Shown here in pieces: positions 18,501 through 26,896 of a stretch of DNA of 64,000 nt. The DNA is taken from assembly GCA_937871915.1 (NCBI GenBank), contig CALMPG010000016.1, forward strand, positions 1 to 64,000, given 5' to 3'. Position numbers and translations under genes: made by a program. The first letter of the stretch is position 1, and each line of letters begins with the position of its first letter. The notes beneath the pieces are model-generated. The model saw nothing but the letters and a program-made list of their open reading frames with translations, ran no database searches and had not been told where the DNA came from. The DNA comes from an uncultured Phycisphaerales bacterium (GTDB lineage Bacteria > Planctomycetota > Phycisphaerae > Phycisphaerales > UBA1924).

Positions 18501-18646
18501 CCGCGCAGGAGCTTGAGGAGCATGCCGATGAAGCCGAACGACATGTTCGTCGGCTCCTTGGTGACGGGCGAGGACATGGGCGTGCGGATGGCGTGGTAGG
18601 CGCGAAAGAACTGCGCGTAGCCGTCGATGAGGTAGATGGTGGGCAT
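15578..18646 (-). CDS. polA: DNA polymerase I
   Basis: A 1022-residue protein with all three PolA domains. The 5'-nuclease domain starts P-T-I-Y-L-I-D-G-Y-A-Q-F-F-R-A and has E-A-D-D-V-I-A-T-L and G-D-N-V-D-N-V-P-G-V. After a low-complexity linker of about 70 residues, the 3'-5' exonuclease is intact (S-I-D-T-E-T, N-L-K-F-D, Y-A-A-E-D-A-D). Polymerase motifs follow: A as S-A-D-Y-S-Q-I-E-L-R, B as R-N-G-A-K-M-V-N-F-G-I-V-Y-G, C as Q-I-H-D-E-L-V-F-E. About 22 extra residues sit just before motif C. ATG 18646 begins the conserved domain. It is the last gene of the mre run, so it may be co-transcribed. Confidence 0.95.
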   Translation of the reverse strand: MPTIYLIDGYAQFFRAYHAIRTPMSSPVTKEPTNMSFGFIGMLLKLLRGEGKLGGKPEYVAVTLDVSGDRGTFRSQLYPDYKAHRPPPPEDLGIQVDRCLETLRAVGVPIVGAEGFEADDVIATLVTRLRAAHPDLRIRIISKDKDLKQLLVNDHVSLYDVHKDEEITAEVWKAQTGLTPEQVIDYLAIMGDNVDNVPGVEGVGPKTAAQLIAEYGTLDAVLLEAAKEKSKIAGKRLENIRAAAPRLPLSRELVSLRHDAPAELDLGAADTTKFRLGKLIPVLKTLGFNRYQDEVRALMGEPIGPKQESGQDLGRSAVMGPEAAAPKPTKSKAVAEGGGGLFGGLFDQSASDIGGPAPVRMPQSGAYRCITTPKELKALVAEMREVECVSIDTETMGLAPLRDPMCGVCLSTRTGTGVYIPVRSPTPKEHMDEATVVGALRPVLEDPAILKCGHNLKFDMLVLRTAGIRLAGCFAESTSPTSALPSASAFDSMVASFLIDADRSSHGLDSLALALLNRTNISIKELIGTGKDQRTFDTVPLEQATQYAAEDADVALQLRAVMLPQLHSMKLWELFTTVEMPLVEVLAELEWNGIRVDKAELDRQRQRLQKRIDELRKTIVDYAEDHLHRPFNPDSPKQLAAVLFNKPTATEGEGGAGFGLRSIKKIKTGHSTDAEVLEKLAEDPEINNPIPKLIVEHRELSKLVNTYLSALAEEIYPEGSLGGGRIHSSFSQTVAVTGRLASSDPNLQNIPIRTDVGREIRKAFIAEEGNVLISADYSQIELRLLAHLSRDPALIAAFHEGQDIHTAVAAQINGVPLERVTREMRNGAKMVNFGIVYGITAFGLARRLGVSNTQADEIITGYKKRFPGITTFLQECVEQAKRFGYVQTMLGRRRPIPEIESTIPARRAFAERTAINSVVQGSAADLIKVAMVELHGRGAEVSWCRGGKGAGGRISGNVAARHLGGVRMLLQIHDELVFECPEAGAGEAARVVVEMMEHPPGISLCVPLRVDVRWAGNWYEGK

Positions 18647-18689
18647 CGGCAAATCGCAATTCGCAAACGGAGGACGCGTGAGGCGGATG

Positions 18690-18893
18690 CTACTCGGTCG
18701 GAGGTATCGGCGGTGGCGGGCGGTTGATGACGCGGTTGAGCACAAACAGCAGGCCAATTGCGGCGAGGCCGACGATCGCCGGAATGATCCAGTTGCCCGT
18801 CGCGATCATCGCAACTGGGGACATCAGGAAGCAGAAGCCCAGCACCGCGTAGGAGGTTTGCCAGAGCCAGGTTCGCTTGGTGTCGGGGTTCAT
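18690..18893 (-). CDS. Small two-helix membrane protein
   Basis: A 67-residue protein with two hydrophobic helices (Y-A-V-L-G-F-C-F-L-M-S-P-V-A and W-I-I-P-A-I-V-G-L-A-A-I-G-L-L-F-V-L) and a Pro-rich tail, P-P-P-P-I-P-P-T-E. It lies 9 bp after the GlmU-like gene and 43 bp before polA on the same strand, so it is probably in the operon. I do not recognise a family. Its charge pattern and position support a real gene. Confidence 0.6.
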   Translation of the reverse strand: MNPDTKRTWLWQTSYAVLGFCFLMSPVAMIATGNWIIPAIVGLAAIGLLFVLNRVINRPPPPIPPTE

Positions 18894-18902
18894 GTTCGAG
18901 GT

Positions 18903-20159
18903 TCAGGCGAGCGAACGGAGTCGTGCGAGGTATGCCTCGCTCGGCACGATCTTCCGGCGCGCCATCGCGGCCTTGGCGACGTCGATGAACTTTTCGATCG
19001 CAAACGTCTTGGTTCCCGAATCGGTGATCCACGACAGCGGCGGCACGGTTCCGGTCAGCGGACCGCTGGCGGCGAACATTGTTCCCGTGCCGACGACGAC
19101 GCCGGTCATGATCCGGGTGCAGATGGCGGTCTTGACATGATCGCCGATGGTGGCGCCGAGGAACTGCTGGCCTGTGCGCTCGTTGGAGAGCGCGGCGAGT
19201 TTCTGGTCATCCGCAGACCCGCCACGGAGTATCGGGGTACCCGGCTGACCCGATCCGCCACGGAGTGTCGGGGTACCCAAGGGGCGGGCGATGACCTCAC
19301 CATAGGTATTGAGCAGGTTGGAGTTGGTGGTGCCCGCGCCGAGGTTGGCCCACTCGCCGATCCACGAGTCGCCGAGGTGGCCGTCGTGGGCCTTGTTGGC
19401 GAAGCCCTGGAAGATTGTCCCGCCGATCTCGCCGGCGACCTTGCACCAAGGGCCGATGGTGGTGTTGGCCTTGATGAGCGTGCGTTCGAGCACGGTCGAG
19501 TTGGGCCCGATGTACGCGGGGCCGACAAGGATTGCGCCGGGGCGGATGGTCGCGTGCTCGTCGATCAGGATGGCGCCGGTTTCGGTGTCGAAGATCGCCG
19601 ATGGGTGAACACGGGCCGACGGGGCCACGTGCAGGTTCGACTGCGAGGACGGATACCGGCGCGCCGCGGCCAGCACCGCGAGGTCGTGGGCGATGCAGGC
19701 GTCGCGGAAGGCCCGGATGTCCCACGGGCGCGCGATCAGGGTGTGGCCGGGATGCTTGGTCATGGTCAGCCCGGCCGGGTCGGATCGCACCACGGCCGCG
19801 GCGTGCCTGAGGCTGGCGTTGGCCGCGATGATGTGGCCGGATCGCTCCTCCACGAGGGCTTGACCCCGGGCCAGCGCGAGCGCGGCCGCCGGGAGGAGGG
19901 GGCAGCGCCCGTTGACCAGCAGGAGCGGATCGTCTGAGCGGAGGTCGCCCAGCGGTGGAACGCCGATGCGCTCGCCAACCAACGGTTGAAGGGATGGCGG
20001 GCAGGCCCACGCCGCGATGCGCGCCCCGGCGGTGTGTCCAAGTCGCTCGATTGCGGTGAGCGCGCCGGTGCGGACCTCGAAACTCGCGCGCAGGTCGGTG
20101 AGCGGGGAGAGAAGCCCGAGTCCATCGTCGAAGAGCACAATCGGGGGCGGCGTCGGCAT
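18903..20159 (-). CDS. GlmU-like putative sugar-nucleotidyltransferase/left-handed beta-helix protein
   Basis: A 418-residue protein. The start P-P-P-I-V-L-F-D-D and a tract with R-A-S-F-E-V-R-T-G fit the degenerate nucleotidyltransferase half of the GlmU-like family common in planctomycetes and Bacteroidetes. The C-terminal half is a hexapeptide-repeat beta-helix (G-P-A-Y-I-G-P-N-S-T-V, G-D-S-W-I-G-E-W-A-N-L-G-A-G-T-T-N-S-N-L). A nucleotide-sugar or acyl/acetyl transfer role is likely. A two-copy 36-bp in-frame repeat interrupts the loop after N-T-Y-G-E-V (see 19216-19285). Placement between mreD and polA suggests an envelope-synthesis role. Confidence 0.75.
   Translation of the reverse strand: MPTPPPIVLFDDGLGLLSPLTDLRASFEVRTGALTAIERLGHTAGARIAAWACPPSLQPLVGERIGVPPLGDLRSDDPLLLVNGRCPLLPAAALALARGQALVEERSGHIIAANASLRHAAAVVRSDPAGLTMTKHPGHTLIARPWDIRAFRDACIAHDLAVLAAARRYPSSQSNLHVAPSARVHPSAIFDTETGAILIDEHATIRPGAILVGPAYIGPNSTVLERTLIKANTTIGPWCKVAGEIGGTIFQGFANKAHDGHLGDSWIGEWANLGAGTTNSNLLNTYGEVIARPLGTPTLRGGSGQPGTPILRGGSADDQKLAALSNERTGQQFLGATIGDHVKTAICTRIMTGVVVGTGTMFAASGPLTGTVPPLSWITDSGTKTFAIEKFIDVAKAAMARRKIVPSEAYLARLRSLA
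19216..19285. repeat. Two-copy in-frame repeat inside the GlmU-like gene
   Basis: GCCACGGAGTATCGGGGTAC at 19221 recurs at 19257 as GCCACGGAGTGTCGGGGTAC; the 22-bp cores differ at one base and are 36 bp apart. On the coding strand this gives two tandem G-T-P-(T/I)-L-R-G-G-S peptides in a beta-helix loop. The word resembles dispersed GGTACCCCGATACTCCG repeats that I associate with bacterial intergenic DNA. Confidence 0.65.
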
Positions 20160-20190
20160 TGCGGGCAAGTGTATCAAACACGACTGGCGG

Positions 20191-20766
20191 TCACGGGCGT
20201 GCGCCGTGGGGCCGTCGGCCGGTGCCATCCTGGAAGCCGAACCAGGGCATCAGCGGGAAGAGAATCAGGGCGAGGGCGAGAGCGGGCAGGCCGGTGTAGA
20301 GGGATCCGAGGATGCGGTCCCAGAGTTCGGACATCAGGGCGTGGCGCGGCAGGTCGGCCCACGAGCCCCACCAGATCGCCCGGCGCGCGGCGAAAATGAA
20401 CGTCACGACGACCGAGCAGACGAGTTCCCCGCCGATCGACAGAACCCCGAGCGTGAGGGGGTTGCGGCGCATCACCATCGGGCGGGAGGTGTGGACGAAG
20501 TACGCCGCGGCCGCGTAGCCGAGGGCATAGGGGCCGACGACGACAAGCGCATCGGTGCCGCGCAGGGTGGACAGGTCGATAGACATGCCGATGAGGATCG
20601 CGGCCCAGGTCGCGGCCCGCTGGTTGGCGAAGAGGGCGATGAAGACGGCCAGAGGCATGATGATGGACGGGGCCGGGCCGCTGTGGCCGAGGCGCAGGGC
20701 CTCGCCCACCGTTGGCTGGAGCGCCAGAAGGAGGTAGCCGAGGATGAGGGGCAGCGGCCATTTCAT
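20191..20766 (-). CDS. mreD: Rod shape-determining protein MreD
   Basis: A 191-residue, highly hydrophobic protein with about five to six membrane helices, following mreC with an ATGA overlap. Length, position and helices (L-I-L-G-Y-L-L-L-A-L-Q-P; G-M-S-I-D-L; V-V-V-G-P-Y-A-L-G-Y) fit MreD, the inner-membrane partner of MreC in the elongasome. Sequence conservation in MreD is low, so the call leans on context. It has a polar C-terminal tail. Confidence 0.8.
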   Translation of the reverse strand: MKWPLPLILGYLLLALQPTVGEALRLGHSGPAPSIIMPLAVFIALFANQRAATWAAILIGMSIDLSTLRGTDALVVVGPYALGYAAAAYFVHTSRPMVMRRNPLTLGVLSIGGELVCSVVVTFIFAARRAIWWGSWADLPRHALMSELWDRILGSLYTGLPALALALILFPLMPWFGFQDGTGRRPHGARP

Positions 20767-21731
20767 GGCTTGCGCTTCTCCTTGGGGGCGGCGGGCGTAT
20801 CAGCGCCCGGGAGCGGCGGGCCGGACTTGATGAGCACCGGGGTGGATTCGGGCACGCGGATCATGACCTCGCCGATGTGCGAGAGGTCCTGCTCGGGGCG
20901 GATGGTGACGATGAGCCGGCCGTAGGAGCCCGGCTCGACGCGCTCCACGCGCCCGATCTCGAGCATCTGGGCGCTGGCGGGCCACATGCCGTCGCTGAGG
21001 CGGACGAGCATGCCGGGAAGGATCTCCGGGCGCTCGGCACCCGCGCTGGCGGTCGAGGCGGTCGGGAGGGGTGTCTCGGCGGCGGAGTCAACGTCGTAGA
21101 CCTTGCCGATGAGCCTGCCGTCGGAGATGGAGTCGAGTTGCCAGAGGGGCCCGCGGCGCTGCTCGTCGAGCATGATGACGCCGGAGAACTTCTGGTTGCG
21201 GAACATCTTGGGGAACGAGGGCTCGGTGATGGGGACGATGGCGCAGGTGCGCTCATCGGCGCGGAGGACGCGTCCGACGAGGTAGACGCCGCGCACGACG
21301 ACCACGGCGTTGGCCTCGACACCCTCACGCCTACCGGCCCGGACGGTGACGAGTCCGCCGGAGAGGTCGGAGCCGAAGCCGATGACGGGGGCGGCGATCT
21401 GTCGGACGACGAGTTCGGGGTTGAGGTCCACGCCGCGGGAGAGGTCCTTGACCAGGGCGCGGAGTTCGGCCGCTTCCTGCCGGGCCTGGTTGAGTTCCCA
21501 GAGGCGCTTGTTCCACTCGTCGGGGGTGACGGCGAAGGCGTCGCTCTGCGGTGGCTTGCCGGAGCCCTGCAGCCAGACCGTGAGTTTGCGGACGGGTTCC
21601 TGGATGGGGGCGAGCAGGAAGGTGAGCGGGTCGTGGAGGACGGTCAGGCCGCGCAGGGCGGGGCGGGGGAGGAGCGCGAGCAACCCGATGGCGATGAGGG
21701 CGAGTGGGATGCTGGTGCGGGAGGGGGACAT
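20763..21731 (-). CDS. mreC: Rod shape-determining protein MreC
   Basis: A 322-residue protein with an N-terminal membrane anchor (I-P-L-A-L-I-A-I-G-L-L-A-L-L-P), a coiled-coil stretch (E-L-N-Q-A-R-Q-E-A-A-E-L-R-A-L-V) and a periplasmic beta-barrel domain (A-A-P-V-I-G-F-G-S-D, V-V-V-R-G-V-Y-L-V-G-R-V, L-V-R-L-S-D-G-M-W-P). It scaffolds the cell-elongation complex with MreB and MreD. ATG 21731 is taken instead of the upstream frame start at 21755 because it begins the charged residues before the anchor. Its stop overlaps mreD by 4 bp. Confidence 0.88.
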   Translation of the reverse strand: MSPSRTSIPLALIAIGLLALLPRPALRGLTVLHDPLTFLLAPIQEPVRKLTVWLQGSGKPPQSDAFAVTPDEWNKRLWELNQARQEAAELRALVKDLSRGVDLNPELVVRQIAAPVIGFGSDLSGGLVTVRAGRREGVEANAVVVVRGVYLVGRVLRADERTCAIVPITEPSFPKMFRNQKFSGVIMLDEQRRGPLWQLDSISDGRLIGKVYDVDSAAETPLPTASTASAGAERPEILPGMLVRLSDGMWPASAQMLEIGRVERVEPGSYGRLIVTIRPEQDLSHIGEVMIRVPESTPVLIKSGPPLPGADTPAAPKEKRKP

Positions 21732-21826
21732 GGGAGACAAAGTGGCAAGGGGCAAACAGCAAATGGCAAATCAGAGGGGCAGTTGGTGCCGGCTGGTCTG
21801 CGATTTGCGGTGGGGGCGCTGCACGC

Positions 21827-22873
21827 TTACGAGTCCAGGTCGTTCTCGAGCGTGATCTTCCATTCCTCGAGGTGCTCGAGGTAGATGGCCGTGCCGCGGG
21901 CGACGCAGGTGAGCGGGTCCTCGGCGAGTTTGACGGGGAGGCCGGTGGCGTTGGAGACGATCATGCCCAGGCCGCGCAGGAGCGAGCCGCCGCCGGCCAT
22001 CATGACGCCGTTCTCGACGAGGTCGGCGGCGAGCTCGGGCTCGGCCTTTTCCAGCGTGCGGGTGACGGCCTCGGTGATCGCGAGCACGGGTTCCTGCAGG
22101 GCCTCGCGGATTTCTTCGCTGGTGACGACGGTCTTGCGCGGCAGGCCGCTGATCATGTCGCGCCCGCGGACCTCCATGGTCTTCTCCTCGCCCAGGGGCG
22201 AGGCGGAGCCGATGTCGATCTTGATTCGCTCGGCGGTCTGCTCGCCGATCATGAGGTTGTAGGTCTTCTTCATGTGGTTGATGATCGCCTCGTCCATGTC
22301 GTCGCCCGCGACACGGACGGACTCGCAGACGGCGATATCACCCAGGGACATGATGGCGACCTCGGTGGTGCCGCCGCCGATGTCCACGATCATGCTGGCG
22401 GTCGGCTCGGCGAAGGGGAGGCCGGCGCCGATGGCCGCGGCGATGGGCTCTTCGATCAGGTAGGTTCGGCGGGCGCCGGCCCGCTCGGCGGAGTCGAACA
22501 CGGCGCGTTTTTCGACGGCGGTGATGCCCGAGGGGATGGCGATGACGACGCGCGGGCGGATCAGACGGTTCTTGCCCGTGACCTTGGTGATGAAGTACTT
22601 GAGCATCTGCTCGGTGATCTCGAAGTCGGAGATCACGCCGTCCTTGAGGGGACGGATGGCGGTGATGGTGCCCGGGGTCTTGCCGAGCATTTCCTTGGCC
22701 ATCCAGCCGACGGCCTCGCCGTTGCGGACGACGCGGTTGGTGCCCTTCCAGACGGCTACCACGCTCGGCTCGTTGAGAACGATCCCCTGCCCGCGAACGG
22801 CAACGAGGGTGTTGCACGTGCCCAGGTCGATGCCCATGTCGATGGAAAAGAGGCCGAAGAGGCGGTCGAGCAC
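21827..22873 (-). CDS. mreB: Rod shape-determining protein MreB
   Basis: A 348-residue actin-like protein. Phosphate-1 is D-M-G-I-D-L-G-T-C-N-T, phosphate-2 is M-I-V-D-I-G-G-G-T-T-E-V-A, and the adenosine motif is M-M-A-G-G-G-S-L-L-R-G-L. I-A-I-P-S-G-I-T and E-E-P-I-A-A-A-I-G-A are also typical. It forms filaments that guide cell-wall or envelope growth. It heads the run mreB-mreC-mreD; the 95-bp gap to mreC has no strong terminator. A 198-bp gap upstream, before trpD's end, is the likely promoter region. Confidence 0.95.
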   Translation of the reverse strand: MLDRLFGLFSIDMGIDLGTCNTLVAVRGQGIVLNEPSVVAVWKGTNRVVRNGEAVGWMAKEMLGKTPGTITAIRPLKDGVISDFEITEQMLKYFITKVTGKNRLIRPRVVIAIPSGITAVEKRAVFDSAERAGARRTYLIEEPIAAAIGAGLPFAEPTASMIVDIGGGTTEVAIMSLGDIAVCESVRVAGDDMDEAIINHMKKTYNLMIGEQTAERIKIDIGSASPLGEEKTMEVRGRDMISGLPRKTVVTSEEIREALQEPVLAITEAVTRTLEKAEPELAADLVENGVMMAGGGSLLRGLGMIVSNATGLPVKLAEDPLTCVARGTAIYLEHLEEWKITLENDLDS

Positions 22874-23071
22874 GGTGGGTGGGGTTCCTTGTCGGGTCGG
22901 AAAGCGCGGTCGGCGGGGCGTGTGATTGAGGGCAAATCGGGCGAGCGAGAATAGGGCGAGGATGCCCCGTCAAGGGGGTGGCGGGCGCAGTCCCGCGCAA
23001 ATATCGGCGTGTCGGGTCGTTTGGCATCCGAAACTGCGCGTCGGATTTGCGCATCCGACAGAAACCGCTCG

Positions 23072-24118
23072 CTAGGCCTTGGCGGCGATGATCCATCGGT
23101 CCAAAGTCTGCCGGGCGCGGCCGGAAGCGAGGGCTTCGCGGGCTTGGGAGACTCCCTCGGCCATGTCGGTTGCGACGCCGCTGACGAGCAGCGATGCGGC
23201 CGCGTTGAGCACGACGATGTCGGTTGTCGGCCCGGGGTGGCCGTTGAGGACTTCGCGGGCGACTCGGGTGGCGGATTCGAGGGTGTCGGCCTGGAGTGTG
23301 GCGATGGTCGCGGGTGCGAAACCGAGGGTTTTCGCGTCGATCTCTCGGGGCTCCACCCGGGCGCCCCCGACGTGGAACGTGAGGTTCGGGGCGGTGGTGG
23401 TGAGTTCGTCGAGACCGTCGCGGCTGGTGACGACCATGGCGTGTTCGGCCCCGAGGCGGGCGAGGGCGGCGGCGAGCAGGGCGGCGTTGTGCTCGCTGTA
23501 GGTGCCAATGAGTTGGCGGGTGGCCCCGGCGGGGTTGCAGAGGGGGCCGAGGAGGTTGAAGATTGTGGGGGTGCCGAGGGCCTTGCGGGCGGCCGCGGCG
23601 TGGCGGGCCCCGGGGTGGTGGTCGGGGGCGAAGGAGAAGCAGATGCCGACTTCCCGGAGGCACCGGCCTTGAGTCTCCGGCGAGGCGTGGATGTTCAGGC
23701 CGAGGGTTTCGAGGAGTTCGGCCGAGCCGCGGCCGGTGCGGCTGCGGTTGCCGTGTTTGGCCACGAGGACGCGCCCATTGGCGGCGGAGGCGGTGACGAT
23801 GGCGCCGATGGTGGAGACGTTGAAGAGTTTGGGCGCTCCGCCGGTGCCGCAGGTGTCGAGGATGGGGAGGGGGGCGGCGTTGGCGGCAAGGCCGAGTGGG
23901 ACGGGCGTGGCATGGCGGCGCATGGCTCGGGCCGCGCCGACGAGTTCATCGATGGTGGGGCCTCGGTGGGCGAGGGACCTGAGCAGGTTGAAGACCTGCG
24001 GGTCGGGGACGAGGCCGGAGAAGACCGCGTCGAAGAGAGCGAACGCGAGGGGCTCGCTCAACGTACCACCGGCTTGGACGCGGTCGAGTTCGGCCGGGAT
24101 GGAGGCTGGGGTCGTCAA
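23072..24118 (-). CDS. trpD: Anthranilate phosphoribosyltransferase
   Basis: A 348-residue protein, the usual TrpD length. It transfers phosphoribose from PRPP to anthranilate in tryptophan synthesis. The helical N-terminus has G-T-L-S-E-P-L-A. The PRPP site reads D-T-C-G-T-G-G-A-P-K-L-F-N-V-S-T, then K-H-G-N-R-S-R-T-G-R-G-S-A-E-L-L-E, and later L-G-P-L-C-N-P. No in-frame ATG exists near the N-terminus, so TTG 24118 is the best start, though its ribosome-binding site is weak. The gene stands alone and diverges from the large protein starting 64 bp away. Confidence 0.88.
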   Translation of the reverse strand: MTTPASIPAELDRVQAGGTLSEPLAFALFDAVFSGLVPDPQVFNLLRSLAHRGPTIDELVGAARAMRRHATPVPLGLAANAAPLPILDTCGTGGAPKLFNVSTIGAIVTASAANGRVLVAKHGNRSRTGRGSAELLETLGLNIHASPETQGRCLREVGICFSFAPDHHPGARHAAAARKALGTPTIFNLLGPLCNPAGATRQLIGTYSEHNAALLAAALARLGAEHAMVVTSRDGLDELTTTAPNLTFHVGGARVEPREIDAKTLGFAPATIATLQADTLESATRVAREVLNGHPGPTTDIVVLNAAASLLVSGVATDMAEGVSQAREALASGRARQTLDRWIIAAKA

Positions 24119-24181
24119 GGGTGGTGGATCGGCGAATCGGGCGGGGCGGCCCGTACAATACCGGGAACGGAAAGGGGGCCC

Positions 24182-26896
24182 ATGGACGGCGCGATCGGCC
24201 ACAACACGCATCGACTCGTGCGGACCGCACGTCGGCGGTTGCTCATGGCCGCGCTGGTGGAGGCGGCGGGGCGCGGATTGGCGTGGGGGGCTGGGGCGGC
24301 GCTGGCGGGGGTGCTGGTTTCGCGTTTGGTCACGGTGCCGGCACCGATGGCGGTGCTGATCGGCGGGCCCTTGCTGGTCGGCACGGCCGCCGGCGTTGTG
24401 AACGGGCTTCGCCGGCAGCGGACCGCGCTTGGGGCGGCGTCGGTTGTTGATCAACGGCTCGGGTTGAAGGACCGCATCTCGACGGCCACCGCGCTGGGGT
24501 CGCTCGCGAGACGGGATGGTGGATTCGCCGGATTGGCCCTTGAGGAGGCCGAGACGGCGAGCCTCGGCGTGGATGTTCGGCGGGCAGCGCCGATCAGGTT
24601 TGGGAGGGCGTGGTGGGTGTGGCCCGTCGCGGCGGGTGCGACCGTTGCGATCGGTCTGTTCGTGCCGGAGTATGACCTGCTGGGTCGAGCGAGCGCGGCG
24701 GAGAGGGCCGCCGAGGCCGCTCGGGAGCGGGTGCGGGCACAACTTGCGGATGCCGGCACGAGGACCGCGTCGCCAGCCGAGCCGGAGATGAGGCAGGGCG
24801 AGCCGGGGGTTGCGGCGGAGTCTCAGCGCGTGCTGGAAGAGATCCGCAAGGAACTCGATTCCGGCGCCTCAACGCCGCAGGGCGCGGCGGAGCGGGCAGC
24901 GCGAGAACTCGACACGCTGGCGAAGGACCGCGAGCAGGCCGCGGCGGCGGTTGAGCGACGGCGGGATGCGGTTGCGGAGGCGATGGGGGATGTACGGAAG
25001 GCCGAGGCGGATGGGACGAGCGCCGACAGGAGCGAGATTGCGCGTGCGCTGCGGAGCGGGGACTTTGCGGAGGCGTCGCGGGCGGCGAAGGACCTGCTGA
25101 ATACGGACAAGGGCTTGAACGCGAAGGATCGCGAGCGGGCGGCCCAGGAGTTGGCGCGGCTGGCCGAGCAACTTCGGGCCGCGGCGAGGGCGTCGGAGGA
25201 TGCCAGGAATGCGAGGGAGCGGACCGATTCGGGTGCGCGTGAGTCCAGATCGGGGGAGCCGACGCGGACCGAGACGATGGACTCGGAGGGGGCGCGGCGG
25301 CCCAACGCGGTGCCGGCGCAGACGCAACCCGCCGAGGACCTCGCCAAATCGCTGGAGCGAGCGGCGGAGGCGATACGCGATGACACGCCGAACCAGCCGA
25401 GCGTCAGACCCGAGAGTTCGGAGCGACGCGAGCAACGGCGGCCGACCTCGCCGACCTCGGATCGGCCAAAGATCCCGGATCGGAATGAGAAGCCGGCTGG
25501 TTCCGAGGCCCCGCCGGGCGAGAACAAACCTCGCGAGCCGGGTGATCGGGCGTCGAACTCCGACTCGGCGGGGGAGCCTTCCGATCCGGATCGTCCGGCA
25601 CCGACGCAGCAGGAGAAGGGCGATCAGGCCAAGGAGGGCGAATCCCGCGAGGGTCGGCAGCCCGGAGCGGGGCAGCGAGCCGAGCCGTCTGAAAGCACGG
25701 AGCCGAAGGCCGGCGAGGCGACCCGTGGCGAGCAAACTCCGAAGGATCAGGGCGACAAACAGCAAGCCCCCACGACCGATCCGAAAGCGGAATCGAAGAA
25801 CCAAAGCCCGAAGTCCGCCGAGCGCAAACCCTCCGAGTCTGGGCCGAAGCAGAGCGAGGGTGAGAAGATCGGTGAGCGCGACAATCCCGGGGAGACTGGC
25901 TCGTCGGGAGCGCCTCGGAAGGACGGTGAACTCCGGGGGCATGGGCCGAGCGAGTCGCCCGCGGGGTCGCCGCGGACGGGTTCCAAGCCCGATCCTTCGA
26001 GGACGGGCGAGGCGGTCCGGCGGGACAGTTTGGAGAGATCGAGGCCGAGTTCCGATGGGCAGGAAGAGGGCCCGCGCTCGAAGCCCGCGCCGGGCGATTC
26101 CCCGGCCGGCGAATCCGGTGCGTCCAGGCCGGAGGGCTTGGAGCGCGAGTCGGGAACCACGCCCGGCGAGCCCAGGCCGGATGCACGCGAGCAGCATCGG
26201 CCGGGCGAGGGTGGAAATCGGCCCGACGCTTCGGCGCCAAGGGGCCTGCCCGAATCGCTTCCCGAGCCGTCGCGCGAGGACATCACGCGGCTGGCGGATG
26301 AGCTCCAGAAACTCGCGGACGCGCCGAAGAACGCGGCGGCTCGCCGACAGGAGGCCCAGCGGTATCGCAGGCAGGCCGAGGACCTGCTCAGGAGCGCTTC
26401 GCCGGAGCAGCGGGAAACGCTCGAGCGGTGGGGTCGCGACCTTGCCGAGGAGATGCGGAATCGCGGCCAGGATGCGCGCGACAACCTCAAGGACGCGGGG
26501 CATGGCCCGGGTGGGCGGGCGGGCGATCCGCTCGGCCGCAGCACCGACGGCCCCGCGGCCGATCGCACCGACGTGGTCGATGCCCGCTCCCGGCCGTCGC
26601 CCAACGCCAAGCCGCGTGAGCGGGTGATCGCCGAGTGGTATTCCGATCGGCCTGCCGACGGGGCTTCGACCGACCCGCTTCCCGCGCTCTCGCCCGAGGG
26701 GCAGAGCCTGGCGCGGGAAGCGGTCCGCGAGGGCGAGCGGGCTCTGGATTCCCAGATCGTTCCGAGCCGATTCGACCGTTTGTTGCAGCGGTATTTCCAG
26801 CGGTTGCCGCAGCGGGCGGGCGCGCCGTCGGGGGGCGAGACCGAGGCCAAGCCGGCCGAGCCCGCCGCCGATGCCCCGGGCAAGGGCTCGCCATGA
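24182..26896 (+). CDS. Large membrane-anchored, mostly disordered protein
   Basis: A 904-residue protein. Residues 15-60 and 140-160 hold hydrophobic helices, the first pair near the N-terminus (A-L-A-G-V-L-V-S-R-L-V-T-V). About 185-320 is helical coiled coil rich in Ala, Glu and Arg. About 340-700 is very low complexity, rich in Pro, Ser, Glu, Gly, Arg and Lys, so probably disordered. A helical C-terminal part resumes near R-E-D-I-T-R-L-A-D-E-L-Q-K-L. The N-terminal part resembles DUF4175-type membrane proteins that accompany vWA proteins; that match is tentative. Its stop overlaps the vWA gene start (ATGA), so the two are coupled. Confidence 0.7.
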   Translation: MDGAIGHNTHRLVRTARRRLLMAALVEAAGRGLAWGAGAALAGVLVSRLVTVPAPMAVLIGGPLLVGTAAGVVNGLRRQRTALGAASVVDQRLGLKDRISTATALGSLARRDGGFAGLALEEAETASLGVDVRRAAPIRFGRAWWVWPVAAGATVAIGLFVPEYDLLGRASAAERAAEAARERVRAQLADAGTRTASPAEPEMRQGEPGVAAESQRVLEEIRKELDSGASTPQGAAERAARELDTLAKDREQAAAAVERRRDAVAEAMGDVRKAEADGTSADRSEIARALRSGDFAEASRAAKDLLNTDKGLNAKDRERAAQELARLAEQLRAAARASEDARNARERTDSGARESRSGEPTRTETMDSEGARRPNAVPAQTQPAEDLAKSLERAAEAIRDDTPNQPSVRPESSERREQRRPTSPTSDRPKIPDRNEKPAGSEAPPGENKPREPGDRASNSDSAGEPSDPDRPAPTQQEKGDQAKEGESREGRQPGAGQRAEPSESTEPKAGEATRGEQTPKDQGDKQQAPTTDPKAESKNQSPKSAERKPSESGPKQSEGEKIGERDNPGETGSSGAPRKDGELRGHGPSESPAGSPRTGSKPDPSRTGEAVRRDSLERSRPSSDGQEEGPRSKPAPGDSPAGESGASRPEGLERESGTTPGEPRPDAREQHRPGEGGNRPDASAPRGLPESLPEPSREDITRLADELQKLADAPKNAAARRQEAQRYRRQAEDLLRSASPEQRETLERWGRDLAEEMRNRGQDARDNLKDAGHGPGGRAGDPLGRSTDGPAADRTDVVDARSRPSPNAKPRERVIAEWYSDRPADGASTDPLPALSPEGQSLAREAVREGERALDSQIVPSRFDRLLQRYFQRLPQRAGAPSGGETEAKPAEPAADAPGKGSP

